Source: CAYGZQ01 sp964354375 [NCBI: uncultured Planctomycetota bacterium] (GTDB taxonomy: Bacteria; JAJVIF01; JAPKYR01). From it: DNA of 9,802 nt. Positions within the stretch are counted from its first letter, which is position 1; the number at the start of each line of letters is the position of its first letter. Both the position numbers and the translations under genes were made by a program. Below the pieces are notes generated by a model, which was given only the letters and a program-made list of their open reading frames with translations, ran no database searches and was not told the origin of the DNA. The stretch covers positions 1 through 9,802 of the forward strand of contig CAYGZQ010000098.1 in NCBI GenBank assembly GCA_964354375.1, given 5' to 3'. Of this stretch, positions 1 to 6,046 are shown in pieces.

Positions 1-339
1 AGAAAGATGCGCCGGAAATTCGCTGGTTGGGGGAGCAGCACCCCAGTGGCATCTCAAAGCGCTCCCGCCGTTGATCACCTCGACAAGCCCGACGGTCCGG
101 TCCGGAATTCTCGACACGTCCCTTGCCCGGCTTTTTGTGGCGGTCACGAAAAACCACTCGCCGTCGGCCTCCGGAAACGAATGCTTCAGGGGGAATTCCT
201 CGAATGGTCCCGGAACAGGCGGCACCGTGTCCCTCTCCAGACGCACCGACATGTTGCCCGCGTTCGCCTCCGCCCATCCCCGGTCGGCAAGAAGCTGTGC
301 GACCCGCACCAGCGATCTCATCTCAGGATGATCAAGCAT
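1..339 (-). CDS. rhaD: Rhamnulose-1-phosphate aldolase, class II aldolase family, N-terminal 113 residues (runs off the left edge)
   Basis: Open frame from ATG at 339 down to position 1 with no stop, so the gene is cut by the window. The family cleaves L-rhamnulose 1-phosphate to dihydroxyacetone phosphate and L-lactaldehyde in the cytoplasm. Seen in the sequence: an N-terminal GWAEANAGNMSVRL stretch that parallels GWDERNGGNLTLRL of E. coli RhaD as I remember it, then WFFVTATKSRARDV (E. coli PFIVTGSGKFFRNV), and near the edge HWGAAPPTSEFPAHLS (E. coli VPTSELPAHFLSH). The zinc histidines and catalytic Glu of the family lie further on and are not visible. The ATG shares one base with the stop of the upstream rhamnose isomerase (TAATG), behind a GGGAGGG ribosome site at 346-352, so translation is probably coupled. 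Another class II sugar aldolase is possible, but the neighbour supports rhamnose. Confidence 0.85.
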   Translation of the reverse strand, partial: MLDHPEMRSLVRVAQLLADRGWAEANAGNMSVRLERDTVPPVPGPFEEFPLKHSFPEADGEWFFVTATKSRARDVSRIPDRTVGLVEVINGGSALRCHWGAAPPTSEFPAHLS

Positions 340-1517
340 TATCTTCCCTCCCTGGACGCTTCAAGTGGATTCCCCGGAAGCCCGTTTCGCCTTCGAGCTT
401 CTCTCACAATCGGGCGCACGTCGGCGTTGAACGCGTCGGACAGAATCCGGTCAGCCGATGACACGTCGAGCCGGTCCTGAGCTTCCTTCAAACGATCGAA
501 CCCGACCATGAGCGCCCGAGCGTAGGCGATCTCGATATTCTCCACCGACTCGAGCAGCTCCTCGAACGGGTCCTTGACATTGTGGCTCTGGTCGATCATG
601 AGCGCCAGGTCCTCGACCGGCGTATAGCCCCGAAGCTCTCCCTCGATAAGATTTACAAATATACGAAATATCTGGTGCGGATGAAGGCTCCCCGTCGCGA
701 GATCGTCGTCCGCATACCAGCTGTCGTTGAAATGAAATCCGCCAAGCTTTCCCTGCCTGACAAGCTGCGCAATGATCTGCTCGACGTTCACGCCGTGCGC
801 GTGATGGCCCAGGTCCACCAGCACCTTGGCGTTATCACCCAACAGCCACGCCAGATAGAGGCTTCGTCCGTAATCCTGGATCGCGGTCGAATAGAATCCT
901 GGCTCGAAGAGCTTGTACTCGATGAGCAGTTTCCGCCCGTCCAGCGACGCGTTGATCTCTCTCAGCGTCCCCTCCAGCCGGTCCGCCTGGTCGTACATGC
1001 TCATCTGGCCGGGGGAGTTGGTGCCGTCTGGCAGCCACAGGACGAGCGTGTCTGAGCCGAGGATGTCCATGTAGTCGATGCAATCGAGGCAATGTCTGAC
1101 CGATGCGCGGCGGACTTTTTCGTCGGGATGGGTGAGCGATCCGAAACGCAGCGTGGCGTCGAGCGGACCTTTGTTCCTCGGCGTGAACAGGTTAGCGTTC
1201 ACCGATCCGGCGGTTATTCCCGCGCCCTTGAGAGACTTCCTGAGCGCTCGGACATCCGCCTTTGAATTCCCGTCCCAGGGGAAATGCAGCGCTATGGTCG
1301 CGCCTTTGCCGGTGAGCGAGTGAAATCTACCGGCAGCCGCGATCCTCTCCTCGACCGATGTCGGCTCGTCTCCGGCTCGATACACTGCGAAACGAGTGCC
1401 GCCTCGACCGAACCCCCACGACGGCACCTCGATCGGCAGCCTCGCCACGCGGTCTATCGCTTCATTCATGCGGTTTTCCCCGAATTCGTACACAAGCGAG
1501 TCCAGTCGCTCAGGCAT
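339..1517 (-). CDS. rhaI: L-rhamnose isomerase, RhaI type (TIM-barrel sugar isomerase)
   Basis: This 392-residue protein would interconvert L-rhamnose and L-rhamnulose, the first step of rhamnose breakdown. It follows the Pseudomonas stutzeri L-rhamnose isomerase pattern closely. Metal and catalytic positions can be placed with family spacing: E200 and K202 in LLIEYKLFEP, D235 and H238 in VLVDLGHH (E-to-D distance 35, as in the P. stutzeri enzyme), H262 in GGFHFNDSW, D270 and D272 in YADDDL (+8 and +10 from the His, again as expected), and D309 in LMIDQ. The length is a little below the usual 420-430 residues. The start at 1517 has an AGGAG site a few bases upstream. It overlaps the aldolase gene by one base. 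No clear promoter lies in the 75 bp before it; that gap holds a hairpin repeat, so it may be read through from the gene upstream. Related sugars such as lyxose or mannose are also used by this family. Confidence 0.9.
   Translation of the reverse strand: MPERLDSLVYEFGENRMNEAIDRVARLPIEVPSWGFGRGGTRFAVYRAGDEPTSVEERIAAAGRFHSLTGKGATIALHFPWDGNSKADVRALRKSLKGAGITAGSVNANLFTPRNKGPLDATLRFGSLTHPDEKVRRASVRHCLDCIDYMDILGSDTLVLWLPDGTNSPGQMSMYDQADRLEGTLREINASLDGRKLLIEYKLFEPGFYSTAIQDYGRSLYLAWLLGDNAKVLVDLGHHAHGVNVEQIIAQLVRQGKLGGFHFNDSWYADDDLATGSLHPHQIFRIFVNLIEGELRGYTPVEDLALMIDQSHNVKDPFEELLESVENIEIAYARALMVGFDRLKEAQDRLDVSSADRILSDAFNADVRPIVREARRRNGLPGNPLEASREGR
346..352 (-). promoter_or_regulatory. Ribosome binding site for rhaD inside the end of rhaI
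   Basis: GGGAGGG on the minus strand, six bases before the ATG at 339. It lies within the last codons of the isomerase gene and fixes the aldolase start at the TAATG overlap. Confidence 0.7.
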
Positions 1518-1537
1518 CGGATCTGCTCCTGGTGGGT

Positions 1538-1584
1538 CCGGTAGCAGCTGCTTTTTCGAAGACGAAAAAGATAGCAGCTACCGG
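1538..1584 (-). repeat. Dispersed hairpin repeat, copy 1 (47 bp)
   Basis: On the minus strand the unit begins CCGGTAGCTGCTAT, continues with a perfect 8-bp stem CTTTTTCG / CGAAAAAG around a TCTT loop, and ends GCAGCTGCTACCGG. The outer arms also pair, with a T/T mismatch at the centre of each GTAGCTGCTAC block and a small bulge, so the whole unit folds into one long stem. Copy 2 lies at 9691-9735 with nearly the same sequence. Copy 1 begins 8 bases after the stop of the J-domain gene and ends 20 bases before the rhaI start codon, so it could stabilise or attenuate a shared transcript. It resembles REP-type extragenic palindromes in size and place, but I recognise no named family. Confidence 0.85.
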
Positions 1585-1592
1585 GCTATGCT

Positions 1593-2957
1593 TCATGGAT
1601 AACGACTCTGACCAGTGTCCATTATGTAAATCAACGATTCAAAGGCATGGGGAAAGAATGAAATAAAAAGCCCAAGAGCAACTACAGCCACCAGCAGCCC
1701 CAGGAGCAACCATGCCCATACGGGCGTCGCCTTTTGGGGACCGCTGATCAAATAGGCGGGGATCAGGAAATGACGCCAGAATTCCTCGTTCATCCTCCAG
1801 ACGGCGGGGTAAACCCGCTTCATACGGTCCATGCTCCGCTTCAGCTCTCCGAGGTTGGCGCCGCGAAGTTTCTCCAGGAAATCCTTGCCTGCGGCCTCGA
1901 GCCTGTCCACGCTCGACCTCAGTATGAAATGCTCGAACAGCTGATCGGCCATCTCTCTTATCGGCTTCAAAATCAGGGGATCGTTCATGAATTCTTCGCG
2001 CACCAGGTCCGCTTCCGCGCCGAGCTCGAGGTCCACCAGCATCTCTTTGAGCGCCTTACGATCCGGCGTCAGCCGCGACGCAGCCTCGACGAGAAGCCGC
2101 GCCGCCTCCATTTTCCGGTCGTGCACAAGCCCGAACGACGAGTTTACCAGCGCTCCCGACGTGTACTGCCTGGCCTCCGTTTCCTCGGGCACTGCGCTCT
2201 CAATCCGTCGAAGCTGCTCCGCGAGCCTGCTGGGTTCCTCCGAATAGGCGAGTGTTACGAATCCGTACAGCAGCGCCTCGAAATCCTCGAACGCCATCCT
2301 CCCTTTCATTCCCACGGCCTTCTCAGTCCATTTGAACGCTTCCAGAGGCTTTTTCTCGGCGAGATGGGTTTTCGCCATTTCGAGGTAGGCGAGCGGATTT
2401 CGTTCATCGAGCTCGATGGCTCTCAGATACTGCTCCCTGGCGCGGCCCAGAACATGCTCCTTCGCCTCGTCACCCTCGACGCTCTCGTAGCGGTTCATCA
2501 GCATGTTCGCCAGATTGATCCGGTACAGCGGCACCCTGGGAAATCGGTCAACCAGCTCGGTAAGTGTCTGGATCGCGTCACGGTAATGCCCCTGCTCGAA
2601 CTGAACCATCCCCAGAAGCATCAGCGCCTCGCTCGCGCCGCCCGTCTCATCAACGATCCTGCTGATGAGCTGTTCGGCGAGCTTGTATCGGCTGTGGATC
2701 ATCGCTGCGAACGATTGGTTGACCAACTGGGCGATCTCCTCGCCGCAGCTCATCAGGTTGTCGTACTCCTCCCGCGCTTTGGGATCGATGAGAGTCCGAT
2801 ACGCCGTGTGCAGAGCCTTGAAACCCTCGGGGTCCTTGTCGGGAGGGTGCTTCGGCGCCAACCGGACAAACGCCTGATGGATCGCGCCGGACGGGTCCGC
2901 CTTCTCGACGCCCAGCACGGAGTAGAGATCGCGATTTTCCAGATCGCTCAACGTCAT
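1593..2957 (-). CDS. J-domain and TPR protein with C-terminal membrane anchor, HPD motif changed to PPD
   Basis: A 454-residue protein. Residues 10-67 form a J domain: DLYSVLGV opening, helix II AFVRLAPK, then the loop, then FKALHTAYRTLIDPKAREEYD. The loop reads KHPPDKDPE, which aligns to canonical KYHPDKNP with Pro (38) in place of the His of HPD. That His is needed for J proteins to stimulate DnaK ATPase, so normal co-chaperone action is doubtful. Residues 109-142 and about 173-215 look like tetratricopeptide repeats (LGMVQFEQGHYRDAIQTL; YLRAIELDERNPLAYLEMAK). The rest is helical and charged up to one hydrophobic segment at 413-435, leaving a short tail, so most of the protein should face the cytoplasm. 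No strong ribosome site precedes ATG 2957, and the start is the weakest part of the call. No partner is evident from the neighbours. A scaffold or envelope-assembly role is a guess. Confidence 0.8.
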   Translation of the reverse strand: MTLSDLENRDLYSVLGVEKADPSGAIHQAFVRLAPKHPPDKDPEGFKALHTAYRTLIDPKAREEYDNLMSCGEEIAQLVNQSFAAMIHSRYKLAEQLISRIVDETGGASEALMLLGMVQFEQGHYRDAIQTLTELVDRFPRVPLYRINLANMLMNRYESVEGDEAKEHVLGRAREQYLRAIELDERNPLAYLEMAKTHLAEKKPLEAFKWTEKAVGMKGRMAFEDFEALLYGFVTLAYSEEPSRLAEQLRRIESAVPEETEARQYTSGALVNSSFGLVHDRKMEAARLLVEAASRLTPDRKALKEMLVDLELGAEADLVREEFMNDPLILKPIREMADQLFEHFILRSSVDRLEAAGKDFLEKLRGANLGELKRSMDRMKRVYPAVWRMNEEFWRHFLIPAYLISGPQKATPVWAWLLLGLLVAVVALGLFISFFPHAFESLIYIMDTGQSRYP

Positions 2958-3033
2958 CTGCGTGGGCGATTATGGTAACACATGGGCGAGTCGAGCGCTC
3001 AATGCGCGCTTGGCAGACAGGCAACGAGACGTG

Positions 3034-3057
3034 AAAAAACCCACCCGTACGGGTGGG
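3034..3057 (-). terminator. Intrinsic terminator of the secreted PPC-like gene
   Basis: On the minus strand, CCCACCC and GGGTGGG form a perfect 7-bp stem around GTAC (8 bp if the loop is closed to TA), followed at once by six T. It lies about 60 bases after the stop at 3116, separating this gene from the J-domain gene downstream. Confidence 0.9.
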
Positions 3058-3115
3058 CATGTTTATGCCTGGCCGGAATTGCGCCGTCAGGTTACAGAAT
3101 GCCGGCTCCCGAACA

Positions 3116-3712
3116 TTATGCGGGAGGCTCTACGCAGCCCTCGCCTATCGTGAGGTCGTACGTGATCGGCCCGCCCTGTTCCGGCGGCCTCAGGTAGTTT
3201 ACGTGAATGTAGTACGTGCGGTTGGGCTCGCAGTCCACGCTAAGGTCCTTCGTCAATCCCGAGAACTTGTAGCCCCCCGGATTGTCGAAGAACGGCTCCT
3301 CGTAGATGGACATCGCGACCGGCCAGCGGTAGCACCGATCGTAGATCTCGATCTCCGTCTGAGGGTAGTCACTGGTCAGCTTGACGGCCAGGGAGATGGT
3401 GCCGTTCGGGCAGCTATCATGGGTGGTGTACTTGTACCAGTCGTCCACGTTGTTCCCGTTCTGGAATTTCTTGCCCGTCACCGAGCCGACGTAGGAATCC
3501 GCGGTCTCCTGGGTGGCGGCGATCTCCGTCGCGTCCCTGCAGGAATCGTTGGTCGGAGCCAACTGGACAGGTCCGTGTTGCTGGATAATCGAAGGGTGTG
3601 TGTCGCCGGAGGGCGGCGGCGGGTTATCCGCCAGCAGGGCGGTCCCCACGACCATCAGCAGAAGGAATGTGGCGCAGGCAAGTGCGCTTAGGTACATTGA
3701 GTGTCTTTTCAT
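3116..3712 (-). CDS. Secreted protein with a PPC-like beta-sandwich domain, unknown function
   Basis: A 198-residue protein with a clear signal peptide: basic MKRH start, hydrophobic core at residues 7-25, and likely cleavage near A25 or ALLA28. The next 25 residues are Pro-rich and probably a linker. From residue 55 the pattern is that of bacterial pre-peptidase C-terminal (PPC) domains: NDSCRDATEIA, a Gly turn SVTG, then DDWYKYTT, GTISLAVKL, TEIEIYDRC and the closing TYYIHVNYL and ITYDLTIG strands. Five Cys remain in the mature form (58, 101, 127, 161, 193), so at least one disulfide is likely outside the membrane. PPC domains usually sit at the end of secreted peptidases or other enzymes; here no catalytic domain is attached. 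A GAGGAG site lies seven bases before the ATG. It is probably a single-gene unit, with its own terminator at 3034-3057. Confidence 0.75.
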   Translation of the reverse strand: MKRHSMYLSALACATFLLLMVVGTALLADNPPPPSGDTHPSIIQQHGPVQLAPTNDSCRDATEIAATQETADSYVGSVTGKKFQNGNNVDDWYKYTTHDSCPNGTISLAVKLTSDYPQTEIEIYDRCYRWPVAMSIYEEPFFDNPGGYKFSGLTKDLSVDCEPNRTYYIHVNYLRPPEQGGPITYDLTIGEGCVEPPA

Positions 3713-3812
3713 GTCTGATCTCCTCAGCGAGCCCCGCCTGCCGGTATGGGGAAGACTCTGTTTCGCCTCCCATCGCGGCTCCGGCGGGTCGCTTTTTCTC
3801 CTTGTTACTGTA

Positions 3813-3843
3813 AGTATATGAATCTCGACCGGTTGCCGTTCAA
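3813..3843 (-). promoter_or_regulatory. Possible promoter of the PPC-like gene
   Basis: Minus strand: TTGAAC (3838-3843), 19-base spacer, TATACT (3813-3818). The -10 is good, the spacer is longer than ideal, and about 95 bases of leader would precede the ATG at 3712. A tentative call. Confidence 0.35.
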
Positions 3844-4082
3844 TACCCGCCTAAAGCGAAGGAGATGCCCCGAAGCATCCCCCACCTGTCCCCAAACTAA
3901 CCGCATCATATCTGATTTAATGAGGCTTTTCAACAGCGGCAGGCGAGGAGGGGAGATACCGCTTCGCGGTAGCGGCTATTTTCTCGACGTTTCGCGAGGT
4001 AAACAGAGCAATCGAGAATCCTGGAGCGACCCGTTGCGTGGGCGGGAAGTAGTGGCGACTCGGGGAACCGGATACTGGTGTT
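3844..4082. other. Gene-poor spacer between the ASCH gene and the PPC-like gene
   Basis: About 370 bp lie between the ASCH stop (4083) and the PPC-like start (3712), of which this is the part not assigned to a promoter or leader. Short frames on both strands have biased, low-complexity translations and no ribosome site or family pattern, so I call no gene. One small hairpin is visible: TACCGC / GCGGTA around TTC at 3957-3971, with no T run on either side strong enough for a terminator. Just after it, 3968-3986 reads GGTAGCGGCTATTTTCTCG, loosely like the start of the hairpin repeat at 1538-1584. Confidence 0.5.
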
Positions 4083-4523
4083 TCAGGAAACTCGCCTTCC
4101 GCGGCTGCATACCCTCTCGAATTCCTCAACCGACAGATAGGAGAAGCTTTGCGGCGGAGCGAACGAATCGTCGATCAGAGCAAGAGGTACTCTCTCGTTA
4201 AATAACTCGACCCGCCCAATGGCGATTGCGACGCCGACCTCACAGGATTCGAAGTATGACGCAAACTCGTCCCTATCCAGACCACTGATGTTTCTGTATT
4301 TCGCCCAGAGTTTCCTTGGGCTTTGCACGTCGATTGCTGAGACCTTGAAACAGCCGATGATCGCCTGAATCGGTTTGGTCGCGTATACAAGAACGTGCGA
4401 AATCCCGTTTCTGAACCGGGTTCTCCTGAATTCCACTCTCTTCTTGCCTGTGGCGATCAGGTCCGCATACTTGGGGCGGATCGATAAAAGGGCAATCTTG
4501 CGGTCAGCTCTCTTCGCAGCCAC
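4083..4523 (-). CDS. ASCH-domain protein (PUA-like fold, probable RNA or nucleotide binding)
   Basis: A 146-residue protein from a GTG start. The ASCH hallmark GxKxxExR is present as GKKRVEFR at residues 26-33, after the first strand KIALLSIRPKYADLI. Strands HVLVYATKPIQAIIGCFKV (43-61) and VGVAIAIGRVELF (96-108) and a late PPQSFSYLSVEEFE segment complete the single domain. ASCH proteins resemble PUA domains and are thought to bind RNA or modified nucleotides; E. coli YqfB removes acetyl from N4-acetylcytidine. YqfB uses Lys21 and Thr24; here the position matching that Thr is Glu31, so the same chemistry should not be assumed. The GTG at 4523 has GAGGGAG eight bases upstream. An ATG at 4568 would add 15 unconserved-looking residues. 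The gene overlaps the end of the PIN-GNAT gene by 67 bases, so the two are surely one operon. Confidence 0.8.
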   Translation of the reverse strand: MAAKRADRKIALLSIRPKYADLIATGKKRVEFRRTRFRNGISHVLVYATKPIQAIIGCFKVSAIDVQSPRKLWAKYRNISGLDRDEFASYFESCEVGVAIAIGRVELFNERVPLALIDDSFAPPQSFSYLSVEEFERVCSRGRRVS

Positions 4524-5965
4524 TTCAGAGACTCCCTCGGAACAGACTGGATCGACTGTGGAGCGCAAGACAGGACATTGTGCTGTTTCAATGTGTTGAA
4601 GCGCAGGGGCTCGCTGAGGACTCCCGAGTGTCTGAACAGTATCGCGAGCACATCCCGTTTGCAGAGATGCCGAATCTCCTTGTAGGAGTAGATGGTCCTC
4701 TTGCCCACGAACCGCGCGATCTTGTCGGCGTCTCTGCCTACAGTAGTATCTTCGACCACACCTGTGGTCGTTACTGCTCTCCTCTTTCCCGACGAGTAGA
4801 AAAGCAGGACATCGCCGGGCTTCAGGCTTCTGATCGGAGCGTTACAAAGATACGCTTTCCTAATGCCGTTACCGAAAGGATTGAAACCCGGAAATAACTC
4901 CGTTTCAGCATCGGGGAATAGCAGCTGATGGAACTCCGGTTTGATTGGAACCAGATGAATGCAGACATTCGATAGCTTGAACGAGTACGGGCCGAATCGT
5001 CTGTTGAATTCGAGGGCCTCGAATCTCTCAAGATCGTCAGTCGCAAATGTCAGTTGCTTAACAAGACGAACTTCGCCTGTCGGTTTCTTCTCTGCCGTTT
5101 CTCCAAACCCGTGATCCTTCAAGATTCCTATCAGCACGTCGTATTTCGGATAGATATCTACGAATAGGTAGTCGAAGGAATTGACTAATGCGTATTCGAA
5201 TATCGTTTTCAAGAGAAGCTCCGCATAGTGGAACCCGGAGTATTCCATGGAGACCTTCAGACTACATATCTTCAGAATTCTGCCTTCGAGCCCAAGGTTT
5301 TCTTCTTCCTCAAGCTTCACAATGCTGACTGCAGCATACGGCGTCTGGCGCCCCTCAATGATCCAGGCCAGTCTATGTTTGCGCTTGCACTTTGTGATCC
5401 ATTTGTTAAACACCTTCGCTCCATAGTCACTCCGGAAGCTGTCAAAGAAGGAATCGAAGTGGTTCAACTCATATGCGGCCAGACCCCTCACGGGCGGTGG
5501 AGCAGGGGGGCGCTTCTCAAACAGTACTTGCACGGCTCTGAGGGCCTCACCGAGCGTTAGAACGCGCGCCTGCAATCCCAGTCTGGCCGCCTTGTTGCGG
5601 AGATGCTTGTCCTCCGTGACTATGTAATCTACCGCATCCCGATACAGCGCAACGATGAGTTGATTGTCTACCCAGTCGTTTGAGCCCTTCGGTGGCCTTC
5701 CGATCAGCGAGGTGATTTCCCTCGGAGCCGAGGGGGCCGTTGGGAGCACTGGGTATTTTTCGAACAGGACCTTTCTGTATCCTCGCCTTTTCTCGTCAGT
5801 GTCCCTCTCGATATCAAGCCGTTGGTCGGGGTGAACAAACATCTGATGGTTGGCTGTTTGGACAATTCGCGCCAGTTCGGCCGCTTGGGGTGTCGTAGCG
5901 GTCACATTACTTGGTGAGGTCGGCTCGAGGGGAATAAGAATGTTCGTGTCTATGAGGAATTTCAT
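4457..5965 (-). CDS. PIN nuclease - GNAT acetyltransferase - EVE/PUA-like fusion protein
   Basis: A 502-residue protein with three apparent domains. Residues 1-135 look like a PIN RNase: KFLIDTNIL start with D6, acidic LDIERD (D51/E53), D100 in WVDNQLIVALYRD, and D119 in YIVTEDKHL, giving the usual acidic quartet. Residues about 165-305 look like a GNAT acetyltransferase: a strand LAWIIEG, ILKICSLKVSMEYSGFHYAE (acetyl-CoA loop region), helix LLLKTIFEYAL, DYLFVDIY and the late LIGILKDHGFGE typical of GNATs; the RxxGxG/A loop is degenerate (SGFHYA). Residues about 335-485 fit an EVE/ASCH-like PUA fold, with LKPGDVLLFYSSG and a following TTGVVED strand. A likely reading is an RNA-directed enzyme that recognises a modified or specific RNA. 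It starts behind GAGAGGAG six bases before ATG, has its own promoter, and overlaps the ASCH gene. Base composition is lower in GC than its neighbours. Domain borders are by eye; the third is least certain. Confidence 0.75.
   Translation of the reverse strand: MKFLIDTNILIPLEPTSPSNVTATTPQAAELARIVQTANHQMFVHPDQRLDIERDTDEKRRGYRKVLFEKYPVLPTAPSAPREITSLIGRPPKGSNDWVDNQLIVALYRDAVDYIVTEDKHLRNKAARLGLQARVLTLGEALRAVQVLFEKRPPAPPPVRGLAAYELNHFDSFFDSFRSDYGAKVFNKWITKCKRKHRLAWIIEGRQTPYAAVSIVKLEEEENLGLEGRILKICSLKVSMEYSGFHYAELLLKTIFEYALVNSFDYLFVDIYPKYDVLIGILKDHGFGETAEKKPTGEVRLVKQLTFATDDLERFEALEFNRRFGPYSFKLSNVCIHLVPIKPEFHQLLFPDAETELFPGFNPFGNGIRKAYLCNAPIRSLKPGDVLLFYSSGKRRAVTTTGVVEDTTVGRDADKIARFVGKRTIYSYKEIRHLCKRDVLAILFRHSGVLSEPLRFNTLKQHNVLSCAPQSIQSVPRESLKWLRRELTARLPFYRSAPSMRT
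4532..4538 (-). promoter_or_regulatory. Ribosome binding site that decides the ASCH start
   Basis: GAGGGAG on the minus strand, eight bases before GTG at 4523-4521. It lies inside the upstream coding region and favours this GTG over the ATG at 4568. Confidence 0.6.
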
Positions 5966-6000
5966 GGGCCGCTCCTCTCTTCTACTGCATTCGAATAAAA

Positions 6001-6018
6001 GCTAAACATTAGTTTAGC
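6001..6018. promoter_or_regulatory. 18-bp inverted repeat over the -10 box, possible operator
   Basis: GCTAAAC and GTTTAGC, a perfect 7-bp inverted repeat around four bases. It covers the -10 hexamer (6011-6016) of the PIN-GNAT promoter, the classic place for a repressor. On the minus strand it is followed by TTTTATT, so it could instead be a weak terminator of asnS, whose stop is 29 bases away. It is AT-rich (3 G/C pairs), which favours the operator reading. Confidence 0.55.
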
Positions 6019-6039
6019 ATGATTCGCGACTGATTTCAA
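6011..6039 (-). promoter_or_regulatory. Sigma70-like promoter of the PIN-GNAT / ASCH operon
   Basis: Minus strand: TTGAAA (6034-6039), 17-base spacer, TAAACT (6011-6016). Five of six and four of six consensus bases with ideal spacing. It begins just after the asnS stop codons and would give a leader of about 40 bases. Confidence 0.6.
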
Positions 6040-6046
6040 CCCCCTA

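Noticed and set aside
1734-2978. A 414-codon open frame on the plus strand opposite the J-domain/TPR gene
   Set aside because: It is the antisense of a gene with clear J and TPR patterns; its own translation shows no family pattern.
3957-3971. Hairpin TACCGC/GCGGTA as a terminator of the ASCH operon
   Set aside because: Only six pairs, over 100 bases from the stop, and no T run follows on the minus strand.
3917-4129. A 70-codon minus-strand frame in the spacer
   Set aside because: Overlaps the ASCH end in another frame, lacks a ribosome site, and shows no recognisable pattern.
3746-4201. A 151-codon plus-strand frame across the spacer
   Set aside because: No ribosome site, Arg- and Ser-rich translation, no family pattern, and it runs into the antisense of the ASCH gene.
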